Source: Rhodophyticola porphyridii
GTDB taxonomy: Bacteria > Pseudomonadota > Alphaproteobacteria > Rhodobacterales > Rhodobacteraceae
Direction: 5' to 3'
DNA length: 64,000 bases
Assembly: GCF_003688285.1 (NCBI RefSeq)
Contig: NZ_RCNT01000006.1
Location: 1-64,000, forward strand
Shown in pieces: positions 54,852 through 63,856 of this stretch. The position numbers and the translations under genes are program-made. Each line of letters starts with the position of its first letter. Positions within the stretch are counted from its first letter, which is position 1. The notes beneath the pieces are model-generated. The model saw nothing but the letters and a program-made list of their open reading frames with translations, ran no database searches and had not been told where the DNA came from.

Positions 54852-56818
54852 CTCTCGCCGGTGGCCGGGGTCGATCCGGTGCTGCGCGCCATGACGCCCT
54901 TCAGCGCTCCGGCATCGCTGCGGGTGTGGCGCGCGCCGGTCTGGGGCGGCTCGCCCGGTCCGCCCTCGTCCAACTGGCTGACCAGGGCAGCTTCCAGATT
55001 GTTGTTCAACTCGCGCGCACGCTCCATATAGGCGGCGTTCTGCGCCACCGGCACGCCGGGGCGCCAGACATCGGCCAGCGCGCGCAGGTTCTGCCGGTCG
55101 TGGCGGTAAAAGGCGGTTTCAAGCTCGTGGGCTTCGTAATCGGTCAGCCCCATATCCTCCAGCACGTAACGCCCGGCGCGCAGCGAACTGTCGAACATCT
55201 CGCGCACGATATGGTCGGCGCCCGCGTTGTAAAGCTCGTAGACATGGAGCCGGTCATGGGCCCTCGCGGTGATCGCGATATCGGGCCGCAGGCGGCGCGC
55301 ATAGGCAACCAGACGGACGGCAGCCTGTTTGTCATCCACCGCCACGACCAGCACCTTGGCCTCGTCCAGACCCGCTGCATGGAGCAGTTCCGGACGCGTC
55401 GGATCGCCGAAAAAGCCGCGAAACCCGAACTGCCGCATCAGCCGGATCATCGCCAGATCATTGTCCAGCACCACGGTCTTGAACCCCGAGGCTTGCACCA
55501 TCCGGTTCACGACCTGCCCGAATCGGCCGATGCCCGCGATGATGATTGGGGCCTGCGCGTCGATCTTGTCCGGCTCGGGGGCGTCGTCGCCGCCATCGCC
55601 CATACGGTGGCTCAGAACCTCGTAGAGGATGAAGAAAAGCGGCGTCAGCAGCATCGAAAGCGCGACGACCAACAGCAGCATCTCGCCAATCTGGACTGGC
55701 AGAACCGATTGCTGAAGCGAGAAGGAGATCAGCACGAAGCCGAACTCGCCCGCCTGCGCAAGGCCAAGGGTGAAAAGCCAGAGGTTGCGCCCCCTGAGCC
55801 TGAAGGCCAGCCCGATGCCGTAGAGAAGCAGGCCCTTGATCACCATGATCGCCAGCGTCAGGCCGACCACCGCGAAGAGATTGGCCCAAAGCACGCTGAA
55901 ATTGATGCCTGCACCGACGGTGATGAAGAAAAGCCCCAGAAGCAGGCCCTTGAAGGGCTCGATATCGGCCTCAAGCTCGTGCCGGAATTCCGAGTTGGCC
56001 AGAACGACGCCGGCAACGAAGGCGCCAAGCGCGGGTGACAGGCCGACGAGTATCATCAGGAAGGCGATGCCCACCACGATGACGAGGGCCACTGCCGTAT
56101 ACATTTCCCGCAGGCGGGCCATGTGGATGAAGCGGAACAGCGGCTGTGACAGGTAGTACCCGGCCAGGATGACGGCGGCGACCGCGCCAAGCGTGACGAG
56201 CGTCACCCCCCAGGCCGGCAGACCTTCGACCAGCGACATGGTGTGAAGAGCCTCGTCCTCCCCCCCGCGCTGGATTGAGCCATCCTCGTCGAAGCTGACC
56301 AGGCCCTGAACAGCAAGAAGTGGTAAAAGCGCCAGCATCGGGATCACCGCGATATCCTGCGTCAGCAGGACCGAGAATGCCGAGCGCCCGCCGCCCGTTT
56401 GCATCAGCCCCTTTTCGTTGAGCGTTTGCAGCACGATCGCGGTCGAGGACAGGGCCAGGATCATGCCGATCGCCAGCGATGTCTGCCAGCCGAAGCCAAG
56501 AAGCGACGCCCCGGCCGCAAGGGCCGTGGTGCTCAGCACGACCTGTGCGCCGCCAAGGCCGATCAGCTTCTTGCGCATCTCCCACAGCCCGCGGGGGTCC
56601 AGCTCCAGCCCGATCAGAAACAGCATCAGAACCACGCCGAACTCCGCGAAATGCTGCAGGTCTTCCGTTTCGGCGCCGACGAGCCCCAGAACCGGACCGA
56701 TGATGATACCGGCCAGAAGATATCCCAGCACCGACCCCATTCCGAACCGCACAGAAAGCGGAACCGCGACGACCATCGCGCCGAGATAGATAGTGGCCTG
56801 TAGCAGGAAATCGTCCAT
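54848..56818 (-). CDS. monovalent cation:proton antiporter-2 (KefB/KefC type)
   Basis: A 656-residue inner-membrane protein. The first ~390 residues are a Na+/H+-exchanger fold of 12-13 helices ([40 protein letters not shown]). Residues about 415-540 are an RCK/KTN domain with the Rossmann loop [11 protein letters not shown] and [22 protein letters not shown] further ~110-residue C-terminal part is not assigned. KefB/KefC exchange K+ for H+ and are gated by glutathione adducts. No kefF/kefG ancillary gene nearby. Confidence 0.93.
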   Translation of the reverse strand: MDDFLLQATIYLGAMVVAVPLSVRFGMGSVLGYLLAGIIIGPVLGLVGAETEDLQHFAEFGVVLMLFLIGLELDPRGLWEMRKKLIGLGGAQVVLSTTALAAGASLLGFGWQTSLAIGMILALSSTAIVLQTLNEKGLMQTGGGRSAFSVLLTQDIAVIPMLALLPLLAVQGLVSFDEDGSIQRGGEDEALHTMSLVEGLPAWGVTLVTLGAVAAVILAGYYLSQPLFRFIHMARLREMYTAVALVIVVGIAFLMILVGLSPALGAFVAGVVLANSEFRHELEADIEPFKGLLLGLFFITVGAGINFSVLWANLFAVVGLTLAIMVIKGLLLYGIGLAFRLRGRNLWLFTLGLAQAGEFGFVLISFSLQQSVLPVQIGEMLLLVVALSMLLTPLFFILYEVLSHRMGDGGDDAPEPDKIDAQAPIIIAGIGRFGQVVNRMVQASGFKTVVLDNDLAMIRLMRQFGFRGFFGDPTRPELLHAAGLDEAKVLVVAVDDKQAAVRLVAYARRLRPDIAITARAHDRLHVYELYNAGADHIVREMFDSSLRAGRYVLEDMGLTDYEAHELETAFYRHDRQNLRALADVWRPGVPVAQNAAYMERARELNNNLEAALVSQLDEGGPGEPPQTGARHTRSDAGALKGVMARSTGSTPATGES

Positions 56819-56845
56819 GAGAGGGCGTCCTTTGGATGGCGGCCT

Positions 56846-57301
56846 CTACAGAGGCAGCGGGGCATCGGGTTTCATCTGGTCCATGACGATCTGGGATTGC
56901 ACGCGAGCGACAGAGGGGTGCGGCAAGAGTATCCCGTGAATGATCTGGTGCAAGGCTTGCAGATCCGCACACCAGATCCGGAGCAGGTAATCGGCCTCTC
57001 CGGTCAGGGTGAAGGCGGCGGTGATCGCATCCTGTGCGCGGACGAGCCGGGCGAAGCTGTCGTCATTGTCCCGGCTGTGGGCCGCCATCTGGACCTGAAC
57101 GAAGGCCTGCACGCCCAGACCCACGCGGTCTGCATCGATGATGGCGCGGGCCCCGGTGATGAACCCGGCCGCCTCCAGCCGCTGACGTCGCCGCCCGGCC
57201 TGGCTTGCAGACAGGTTCAGAACCTCGCCCAGTTCCTGCGCGGTGAGGGTGGCGTTTTGCTGAAGCGCCTTCAGCAGCCGCCGGTCTGTCTGGTCCAGCA
57301 T
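56846..57301 (-). CDS. Lrp/AsnC family regulator
   Basis: A 151-residue regulator with an N-terminal helix-turn-helix (LDQTDRRLLKALQQNATLTA, then LSASQAGRRRQRLEAAG) and a C-terminal RAM ligand domain (VQVQMAAHSRDNDDSFARLV, GEADYLLRIW). It is divergent from hppD, with an AT-rich intergenic region holding a strong palindrome, so it is the likely regulator of hppD, responding to an aromatic amino acid (inference). The ATG at 57301 is chosen. Confidence 0.9.
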   Translation of the reverse strand: MLDQTDRRLLKALQQNATLTAQELGEVLNLSASQAGRRRQRLEAAGFITGARAIIDADRVGLGVQAFVQVQMAAHSRDNDDSFARLVRAQDAITAAFTLTGEADYLLRIWCADLQALHQIIHGILLPHPSVARVQSQIVMDQMKPDAPLPL

Positions 57302-57330
57302 GCGTTGTTTCCGCACTTTTACGCTATTAC

Positions 57331-57347
57331 TTGCGAGAATCTCGCAA
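57331..57347. promoter_or_regulatory. palindromic operator between the AsnC gene and hppD
   Basis: TTGCGAGAATCTCGCAA is a perfect 8+8 inverted repeat around a single A. It lies 30 bases upstream of the AsnC-type gene and 101 bases upstream of hppD. It is the only comparable element in the intergenic space and is followed by ATATATAT, so it probably binds the AsnC-type protein. Confidence 0.7.
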
Positions 57348-57447
57348 ATATATATGTCTATGTCTAGAAAAACGCGCAGATTTTGCAGATTCTCCGGTCT
57401 ATTATCGGTGCAGCGAACAGAGTCTCACCAACCGAGGAGGAAACCAG

Positions 57448-58545
57448 ATGGGTCCGTTCCCCCATGACGCCCCCCGTGCAACCATCACCGCGGAGAACCC
57501 AGCCGGCACCGACGGGTTCGAGTTCGTCGAGTTTGCCCATCCCGATCCGGACGTGTTGCGCACCCTCTTCGCCAAGATGGGCTATATCCACACCGCGACG
57601 CACAAGACCAAGGCTGTCGAGCTTTGGCAGCAGGGCGATATCACTTATGTGCTGAATGCCGAGCCTGACAGTTTCGCCAGCCGCTTCGTCGACACGCATG
57701 GGCCCTGCGCCCCCTCCATGGCGTGGCGGGTGGTGGATGCGGATCACGCGCTGAAACACGCGCTGTCCAAGGGTGCCGAGGAGTATACCGGGCCCGACAA
57801 GACCATGGATGTACCCGCGATCATCGGGATCGGCGGCAGCCTGATCTATCTGGTGGACCAGTATTACGACACCAGCCCCTACAACACGGAGTTCAACTGG
57901 GTCCATGATGCGCATCCCGAGGGCGTGGGCTTCTACTATCTCGATCACCTCACCCATAACGTCCACAAGGGCAACATGGATGTCTGGTTCGATTTCTATG
58001 GCCGCATCTTCAATTTCAGGGAGATCCGCTTCTTCGATATCGAAGGCAAGTTTACCGGGCTGCTCAGCCGGGCGCTGACCTCGCCCTGCGGCCGCATCCG
58101 CATTCCGATCAACGAGGATCGGGGGGAAAAGGGTCAGATCGTCGAGTATCTCAAGCGATATAATGGCGAAGGCATCCAGCACATCGCCGTCGGCGCGCGC
58201 GATATCTACAGCGCAACCGACCGGATCGCCGAAAACGGGATCAAGTTCATGCCCGCGCCGCCGCCGGCGTATTACGAGTTGAGCAAGGAGCGGGTCGTCG
58301 GCCATGAGGAGCCGCTGGACCGGATGAAGAAACACGGCATCCTGATCGATGGCGAAGGCGTGGTCGACGGCGGCGAGACGCGGATCTTGTTGCAGATATT
58401 CTCGAAAACCGTGATTGGGCCGATCTTCTTCGAGTTCATCGAGCGCAAGGGAGATGACGGTTTCGGCGAGGGCAACTTCAAGGCCCTGTTCGAGAGCATC
58501 GAGGCCGATCAGATCGCTCGCGGCGTCCTCGACAACGCCTCCTGA
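57448..58545 (+). CDS. hppD: 4-hydroxyphenylpyruvate dioxygenase
   Basis: A 365-residue non-haem Fe(II) enzyme that turns 4-hydroxyphenylpyruvate into homogentisate in tyrosine breakdown. Two VOC halves are visible. Iron ligands are His in YLDHLTHNVHKG, His in GIQHIAVGARD, and Glu in IFFEFIERKGDDGFGEGNF. Length is typical. GAGGAGG precedes the ATG at 57448; an upstream start at 57331 would cross the operator. Homogentisate 1,2-dioxygenase and later genes are not in the window. Confidence 0.96.
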   Translation: MGPFPHDAPRATITAENPAGTDGFEFVEFAHPDPDVLRTLFAKMGYIHTATHKTKAVELWQQGDITYVLNAEPDSFASRFVDTHGPCAPSMAWRVVDADHALKHALSKGAEEYTGPDKTMDVPAIIGIGGSLIYLVDQYYDTSPYNTEFNWVHDAHPEGVGFYYLDHLTHNVHKGNMDVWFDFYGRIFNFREIRFFDIEGKFTGLLSRALTSPCGRIRIPINEDRGEKGQIVEYLKRYNGEGIQHIAVGARDIYSATDRIAENGIKFMPAPPPAYYELSKERVVGHEEPLDRMKKHGILIDGEGVVDGGETRILLQIFSKTVIGPIFFEFIERKGDDGFGEGNFKALFESIEADQIARGVLDNAS

Positions 58546-58579
58546 GCGAAACCGAGCCGTGCCTCGCGGCGCGTCAAGA

Positions 58580-58616
58580 GACGGCGGGCCGCCGATCGGA
58601 TTGCCCGCGCCGTCTT
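58580..58616 (+). terminator. possible terminator of hppD
   Basis: GACGGCGGGC (58580-58589) pairs with GCCCGCGCCGTC (58603-58614) with a 2-base bulge, followed by TT only. It is 35 bases after the hppD stop. The weak T-run makes it a low-grade candidate. Confidence 0.4.
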
Positions 58617-58710
58617 GCGGCATCGGCCACGCGCCAGCCATGGACATGCCGTCCTTGCCAACCGGGTCTGGCTGGGCGATCTAGGCGTTCTGACATTCAG
58701 GAGACGCCCG

Positions 58711-59319
58711 ATGGACGACCTCACCGCCCGCCACAACGAAAAGATGCGCAAGATCAAGGCTGCCCGCGACAAGCTGATGGCGACCAAGACGGAGCAGAAG
58801 GGTCTGATCATCGTTCATACGGGCGCGGGCAAGGGCAAGTCCTCCTCCGGCTTCGGCATGATCATGCGCTGTATTGGGCATGGTATACCCTGCGCGGTGG
58901 TTCAGTTCATCAAGGGAACCTGGATCACCGGCGAAAAGGAGCTGTTGCGGACGCGCTTTGCCGAGGAATGCACCTTTGTCGTGTCGGGCGAAGGATTTAC
59001 CTGGGAGACCCAGGACCGGGATCGCGACGTGGCCGCGGCGCAGGCAGGATGGGCGCGGGCAAAGGAACTGATCCTCGATCCCGAAATCCGGTTCGTCCTG
59101 CTCGACGAGATCAACATCGCGCTGCGCTATGACTACCTGGACATTGACGAGGTGGTCGACTTTTTGCTGACCCGGAAACCGCAGATGACCCATGTGGTCC
59201 TGACCGGTCGCAACGCCAAGCCCGAACTGATCGAGGCCGCCGATCTTGTGACGGAGATGACGCTTGTCAAACACCCGTTCAAGGACGGTGTGGTGGCGCA
59301 AAAAGGCGTCGAATTTTGA
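58711..59319 (+). CDS. cobO: cob(I)yrinic acid a,c-diamide adenosyltransferase
   Basis: A 202-residue CobA/CobO-type ATP:corrinoid adenosyltransferase, adding the upper adenosyl ligand. The P-loop is HTGAGKGKSSSGFGM, followed by QFIKGTWITGEKELL and FVLLDEINIALRYDY (Walker B-like), and HVVLTGRNAKPELIEAADL near the end. CAGGAGA lies 9 bases before the ATG at 58711. No B12 riboswitch was recognised upstream. It supplies adenosylcobalamin as needed by the mutase in this window. Confidence 0.95.
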   Translation: MDDLTARHNEKMRKIKAARDKLMATKTEQKGLIIVHTGAGKGKSSSGFGMIMRCIGHGIPCAVVQFIKGTWITGEKELLRTRFAEECTFVVSGEGFTWETQDRDRDVAAAQAGWARAKELILDPEIRFVLLDEINIALRYDYLDIDEVVDFLLTRKPQMTHVVLTGRNAKPELIEAADLVTEMTLVKHPFKDGVVAQKGVEF

Positions 59320-59351
59320 AACCGCCACTGGCATCGGAGGAAAAAGGCAAG

Positions 59352-60038
59352 ATGAAGCGTTCCGAGATCAACGAGATCATGGCGGAGGCGGATGCGTTCA
59401 TCCGGTCGTTTGGATTCGTCCTGCCGCCCTTCGCCTTTTGGACGCCCGAGGAGATGCAGGCCAACCGCACACGCATCGGCGGTATTATATCGGGGCGCAT
59501 GGGCTGGGATATCACCGATTATGGGCAAGGCCGGTTTGACGAGCTGGGACTGTTTCTCTTCACGCTGCGCAATGGCCGGCTTGCCGATCTGCAGGCGGGC
59601 GGCGGCATGTGCTACGCGGAAAAGCTCCTGATTTCGAGGAAAGACCAGATCAGCCCGATGCACCGCCACTATCTGAAGGCCGAAGACATCATCAACCGCG
59701 GCGGCGCGCCCTTGGCAATCGAGCTTTACGGCTCCGCCGCGGACGGCTCCTTCGATGAAAGTGCGGGCGGCACCGTGCTCTGTGACGGTATCGAAAGACC
59801 GTTCAGGCCCGGGGAGATCCTGCTGTTCGAGCCCGGCCAGAGCGTGACGCTGATGCCCGGCGACTGGCACGCGTTCTGGGGCGAGGGGGGCGATGTGCTG
59901 ATCGGCGAGGTCTCCACCGTGAACAACGACGACGCCGACAACTGGTTCCGGGAGCCGGTCGGACGTTTCGCCGAGATCGAAGAGGATACCGCCCCGACCC
60001 ACCTGCTGGTGTCGGACTACAAGGCCTGGCTATCCTAG
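59352..60038 (+). CDS. D-lyxose/D-mannose-type sugar isomerase
   Basis: A 228-residue cupin-fold isomerase. Metal ligands are visible in PMHRHYLKAEDIINRGG (two His and a Glu) and GDWHAFWGEGGDVLIGE (His), as in E. coli D-lyxose isomerase. It interconverts D-lyxose and D-xylulose, or D-mannose and D-fructose. GGAGG lies 11 bases before the ATG at 59352; a TTG at 59316 overlapping the cobO stop is less likely. No sugar kinase or transporter is next to it. It is convergent with purD, overlapping by 9 bases. Confidence 0.9.
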   Translation: MKRSEINEIMAEADAFIRSFGFVLPPFAFWTPEEMQANRTRIGGIISGRMGWDITDYGQGRFDELGLFLFTLRNGRLADLQAGGGMCYAEKLLISRKDQISPMHRHYLKAEDIINRGGAPLAIELYGSAADGSFDESAGGTVLCDGIERPFRPGEILLFEPGQSVTLMPGDWHAFWGEGGDVLIGEVSTVNNDDADNWFREPVGRFAEIEEDTAPTHLLVSDYKAWLS

Positions 60039-61295
60039 CGCGCGCCAGCCGATATCGGAGCGCGCGAACCCTTCCGGCCAGTCGATCCGGTCAATCATCC
60101 CATAGGCCTTGTCGCGCGCCTCTTGCAGCGTGGCGCCCCGGGCGGTCACGTTCAGCACACGGCCCCCCGCCGCCTGAAAGCAGCCTTCCGCCCGGGTCGT
60201 GCCGGCGTGAAAGACCATCTGGAAACTGTCTTCGGGGAGGTCGTCCAGCCCCTTGATCACGCTTCCCTTTTTGTAAGGTCCGGGATAGCCCCTGGCCGCC
60301 ATGACAACCGTCATCGCATGGTCGTCGGCCCAGTTCACCCGCATCTCGGCCAGCCGATCCTCGGCGCAGGCCAGCATCAGGTCCAGCGCCTGCGCGCCAA
60401 GGCGCATCATCAGCACCTGACATTCCGGATCCCCGAAGCGCACGTTGTACTCCACCAGCCGGGATACGCCATCCTTGATCATCAGCCCGGCATAGAGCAC
60501 CCCGCGATAGGGCGTTCCCCGTCTGGCCATCTCGTCGATGGTGGGCTGGATAATCTGGGCCATTGCCCGTGACGCCACCTCCTCGCTCAGCACCGGCGCG
60601 GGCGAATAGGCCCCCATCCCGCCGGTGTTCGGGCCCGCGTCTCCGTCGAAGGCGCGCTTGTGGTCCTGCGCCGTGCCGATGGGCAGGGCGGTCTTCCCGT
60701 CGGAGAGCACGAAGAACGAGGCTTCCTCCCCGTCCATGAACTCTTCGATCACCACCTCCGCGCCGGCGCCGCCGAAGGCCCCGCCGAACATGTCGTCGAC
60801 CGCAGTCAGCGCGGTCGCCTCGTCCATTGCGACGATCACGCCCTTGCCCGCGGCCAGGCCGTCGGCTTTGATGACGATCGGGGCTCCCTGCGCCTCGATA
60901 TGCGCCTTGGCGGCAGCCGCGGTGTCGAAGCGCGCCCAGGAGGCGGTGGGGGCGCCGGCGACATCGCAGATCTCCTTGGTGAAGGTCTTGGAGGCCTCCA
61001 GCCGGGCTGCCGCCTGCGAAGGTCCGAAGGTCAGAATGCCGGCATCGGCCAGTGCATCCGCTACGCCGGCCGCCAGCGGCCCCTCGGGCCCGACGATGAC
61101 GAAATCAATTGCCTCGTCACAGGCGAAATCGGTCACGGCGGCCGGGTTTTCTATATCCAGATCGGCGCATTGCGCGATCAGGGCGATCCCTGCATTGCCC
61201 GGGGCCACGATCAGCTTGTCACATTTCGGGTTCTGCAGAACCGCCCAGGCCAGGGCGTGTTCGCGCCCGCCGCCGCCGAGGATCAGAATGTTCAT
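60030..61295 (-). CDS. purD: phosphoribosylamine-glycine ligase
   Basis: A 421-residue ATP-grasp enzyme in step two of purine synthesis (GAR synthetase). It starts NILILGGGGREHALAWAV, has DGLAAGKGVIVA, NTGGMGAYSPAPVL and EYNVRFGDPECQVLMMRL. Length is typical. AGGAGGC precedes the ATG at 61295. It is divergent from xseA across 69 bases, an arrangement common in alphaproteobacteria. Its last 9 bases overlap the sugar isomerase gene. Confidence 0.97.
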   Translation of the reverse strand: MNILILGGGGREHALAWAVLQNPKCDKLIVAPGNAGIALIAQCADLDIENPAAVTDFACDEAIDFVIVGPEGPLAAGVADALADAGILTFGPSQAAARLEASKTFTKEICDVAGAPTASWARFDTAAAAKAHIEAQGAPIVIKADGLAAGKGVIVAMDEATALTAVDDMFGGAFGGAGAEVVIEEFMDGEEASFFVLSDGKTALPIGTAQDHKRAFDGDAGPNTGGMGAYSPAPVLSEEVASRAMAQIIQPTIDEMARRGTPYRGVLYAGLMIKDGVSRLVEYNVRFGDPECQVLMMRLGAQALDLMLACAEDRLAEMRVNWADDHAMTVVMAARGYPGPYKKGSVIKGLDDLPEDSFQMVFHAGTTRAEGCFQAAGGRVLNVTARGATLQEARDKAYGMIDRIDWPEGFARSDIGWRALG

Positions 61296-61364
61296 GGGCC
61301 TGCCTCCTTGGCCTTGGATCACAGGCGTTCTAAGCTTGCGCAACCCCAAGGGCAAGGCGGGCAG

Positions 61365-62942
61365 ATGAACGACCTGATCGATGATGACGACACCACGGGC
61401 AATGCGCCGGAATTCACCGTTTCGGAGATTTCGGGTGCGGTCAAACGCACCGTCGAGGGCGCGTTTTCCCATGTTCGCGTGCGCGGCGAGGTGGGGCGGC
61501 TGTCACGCCCCCGGTCGGGGCATATCTATCTGGATCTGAAGGATGATCGCAGCGTTCTGGCCGGTGTGATCTGGAAAGGCGTGTCGGCCCGGTTGGCGCA
61601 TCAGCCCGAAGAGGGGATGGAGGTCATCGCGACCGGGCGGATCACCACCTTTCCCGGACAGTCGAAGTACCAGCTTGTGATCGAGGATATCCGGCCGGCC
61701 GGCGTCGGTGCGCTGATGGCGATGCTGGAGAAACGCCGCGCGGCGCTGGCCGCGGAGGGGCTGTTCGACGCTGCGCGGAAACAGCCGCTGCCCTATCTGC
61801 CGGATGTGATCGGCGTCGTCACCTCGCCCTCGGGGGCGGTGATCCGAGATATTCTGCACCGGCTGCGGGATCGGTTCCCCCGCAAGGTCCTGATCTGGCC
61901 CGTCGCCGTGCAGGGCGAGAAATGCGCCCCCGAAGTTTCCAATGCGATCGAAGGGTTCAATCGGCTGACACCCGAAGGTGCGGTGCCGCGCCCGGACCTG
62001 ATCATTGTCGCCCGTGGCGGAGGCAGCCTTGAAGATCTGTGGGGGTTCAACGAGGAATCGGTCGTGCGCGCGGCCGCCGAAAGCATGATACCCCTGATTT
62101 CGGCCGTCGGGCACGAGACCGACACCACGCTGATCGATTTTGCCGCCGACAAGCGCGCGCCCACACCTACCGCGGCGGCGGAGATGGCGGTTCCGGTCCG
62201 GCTGGAACTGCTGAGCTGGGTGGAGGGGCAGGGGGGCCGCTTATCGCGGGGCGTGACGCAGGCGATTGCCACGCGAAAGCAACGGCTCGGCGATCTGGGA
62301 CGCGGTTTGCCACGAGTCGAGGCCCTGTTGGAGACGCCGCGGCAACGGCTGGACCGGGCGGTGGTGCGACTGGGCCCGGCGCTGCGAAACGCAACGCAGA
62401 CACGGCGGCTTGCGGCGGATCGACTGGGCGGGCGATTGGCCCCAGCACTGGAAAAGGCGCTCAATGTCAAGCGGATGGAGGCCGGTCGCGTGGGCGCGGG
62501 GCTGGCTCCCGGCCGGCTGGCGGCGGGGCTGCGAACCCGGCGCTCGGAGTTTTCCGGACTTCTGCGCCGCTTGCAGCCTGCGCGTCTGGCTGAGCGGGTG
62601 CAGTTGGCCACAGATCGATTCAGCGAGATGGCGCAACGATTTGCGCGTGTCTCGGAAAGTTCGGTCCGGTCCCGGCGTGAGCGGTTGGAGGCGCTGGAAC
62701 GGTTGCACCAGACCCTTGGCTATACTGAAACGCTGCGCCGGGGATACGCGGTTGTGCGAGACGGCAAAAACCTCGTGACCAGCCGATCCGCCGCGGCGAG
62801 GGCCGCGCATCTGGAAATCGAGTTTGCCGATGGGCGGCTCGATGTGCGGCCTGGTGGCGGCGGGGCCCGGAAACCGGCCTCGAAACGAAGCGCCGGAACC
62901 GCGCCGAAAGCCGGGCAGGGCAGCCTGTTCGACGAGGAGTAG
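61365..62942 (+). CDS. xseA: exodeoxyribonuclease VII large subunit
   Basis: A 525-residue catalytic subunit. The N-terminal OB-fold includes VEGAFSHVRVRGEVGRLSRP and GHIYLDLKDD; the catalytic region has IIVARGGGSLEDLWGFNEE, SAVGHETDTTLIDFAADKRA and PTPTAAAE; then a long Arg/Leu-rich coiled-coil region (about 290-450) and a basic C-terminal end. With XseB it degrades single-stranded DNA. The start at 61365 matches the family. xseB is not in the window. Confidence 0.95.
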   Translation: MNDLIDDDDTTGNAPEFTVSEISGAVKRTVEGAFSHVRVRGEVGRLSRPRSGHIYLDLKDDRSVLAGVIWKGVSARLAHQPEEGMEVIATGRITTFPGQSKYQLVIEDIRPAGVGALMAMLEKRRAALAAEGLFDAARKQPLPYLPDVIGVVTSPSGAVIRDILHRLRDRFPRKVLIWPVAVQGEKCAPEVSNAIEGFNRLTPEGAVPRPDLIIVARGGGSLEDLWGFNEESVVRAAAESMIPLISAVGHETDTTLIDFAADKRAPTPTAAAEMAVPVRLELLSWVEGQGGRLSRGVTQAIATRKQRLGDLGRGLPRVEALLETPRQRLDRAVVRLGPALRNATQTRRLAADRLGGRLAPALEKALNVKRMEAGRVGAGLAPGRLAAGLRTRRSEFSGLLRRLQPARLAERVQLATDRFSEMAQRFARVSESSVRSRRERLEALERLHQTLGYTETLRRGYAVVRDGKNLVTSRSAAARAAHLEIEFADGRLDVRPGGGGARKPASKRSAGTAPKAGQGSLFDEE

Positions 62943-62992
62943 GGTACAGAAAATCCGGAAGGCGGCCTTTTGGGAACCTGTTGGCGGGTATC

Positions 62993-63667
62993 TCAGCCCT
63001 CGCGCAGGCCGAGCGCGCGACGCAGATGCAGCATCCGCCAATGTCCGGAAAACCCCGGGACGATCAGCAATGTGAGGCCCAGAAAGATATAGCCGAGCAG
63101 CATCGCGGGCAGCCAAATGGCGCCGCAGACCAGCCCGATTGCGCCTGCGATCCTATCCGCCGCGATCTGTGGCATCACGCGGCTCAGCGCCAGATGTATC
63201 AGCGCGCCGCCGGGAAGCGGACGCATCGGAACGAGGCTGAGAATGGCGAGGCAGAGATTGAGCGTCGCAAACACCTCCACCGTCCAGATCAGAGCCTCCC
63301 CCCGCAGCAGCGGAAGCGCGAGTGACGCCAGCGCCCAGAAGGTCAGGTTGGTCAACGGCCCCATCGCCAGAATTGTCATCCGGTGACCGGGGTCGGCGGC
63401 GTCCGTATCGCAAAGGCTGAGGCCCGCCGAAAGTGCGACCTGGCGCACCTGAATGCGGTGCAGCCGCGCCACTACGGCCTGCCCCAGCCCGTGCAGGTAC
63501 AGGGCCAGCATCAGCAGTGTGAAGGCGATCAGTTCGGCCACCACATCCCACGCGGTGCTGTTGTAATGGATCAGGATGGCGGCCAGAAACAGCGTGCTGA
63601 GGTGAACCTGAACCGGAATGCCGAAAAGGCCGCGAAAGCGAAACAGGGCTGGATCATTCGGGATCAT
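62993..63667 (-). CDS. site-2-protease-like membrane protein lacking catalytic residues
   Basis: A 224-residue protein with the layout of M50 (site-2) proteases: start FRFRGLFGIPVQVHLSTLFL, about six hydrophobic segments, and the usual motif positions. The zinc site HExxH reads HGLGQ (LYLHGLGQAVVAR), losing the catalytic Glu and the second His; the downstream P-x-D-G motif reads RPLPGGAL, losing the Asp ligand. It is therefore likely non-catalytic. The ATG at 63667 gives the usual family N-terminus; a start at 63775 would add 36 unlikely residues. Confidence 0.82.
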   Translation of the reverse strand: MIPNDPALFRFRGLFGIPVQVHLSTLFLAAILIHYNSTAWDVVAELIAFTLLMLALYLHGLGQAVVARLHRIQVRQVALSAGLSLCDTDAADPGHRMTILAMGPLTNLTFWALASLALPLLRGEALIWTVEVFATLNLCLAILSLVPMRPLPGGALIHLALSRVMPQIAADRIAGAIGLVCGAIWLPAMLLGYIFLGLTLLIVPGFSGHWRMLHLRRALGLREG

Positions 63668-63856
63668 CTTGTGCGCCTTCGGCTTGGTCGGACGTGTTTT
63701 CCAGGCAAGCTGACGGCGGTTTGTGGCAAATTTCGAGCGGTGATGCGGTGCATTTGAGACAGCACCGCCCGCCATGGCACGCCGCGAGAATGCGCCGCGA
63801 AAGTCATGCGTCTTCAGCGCGATAGTCGCTGCGTGGCGGGCGGCGCGGCCCAGGGG

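Noticed and set aside
58546-58710. cobalamin riboswitch upstream of cobO
   Set aside because: Short GCCAACCGGG-like pieces are present but no complete B12 box or the surrounding helices could be traced.
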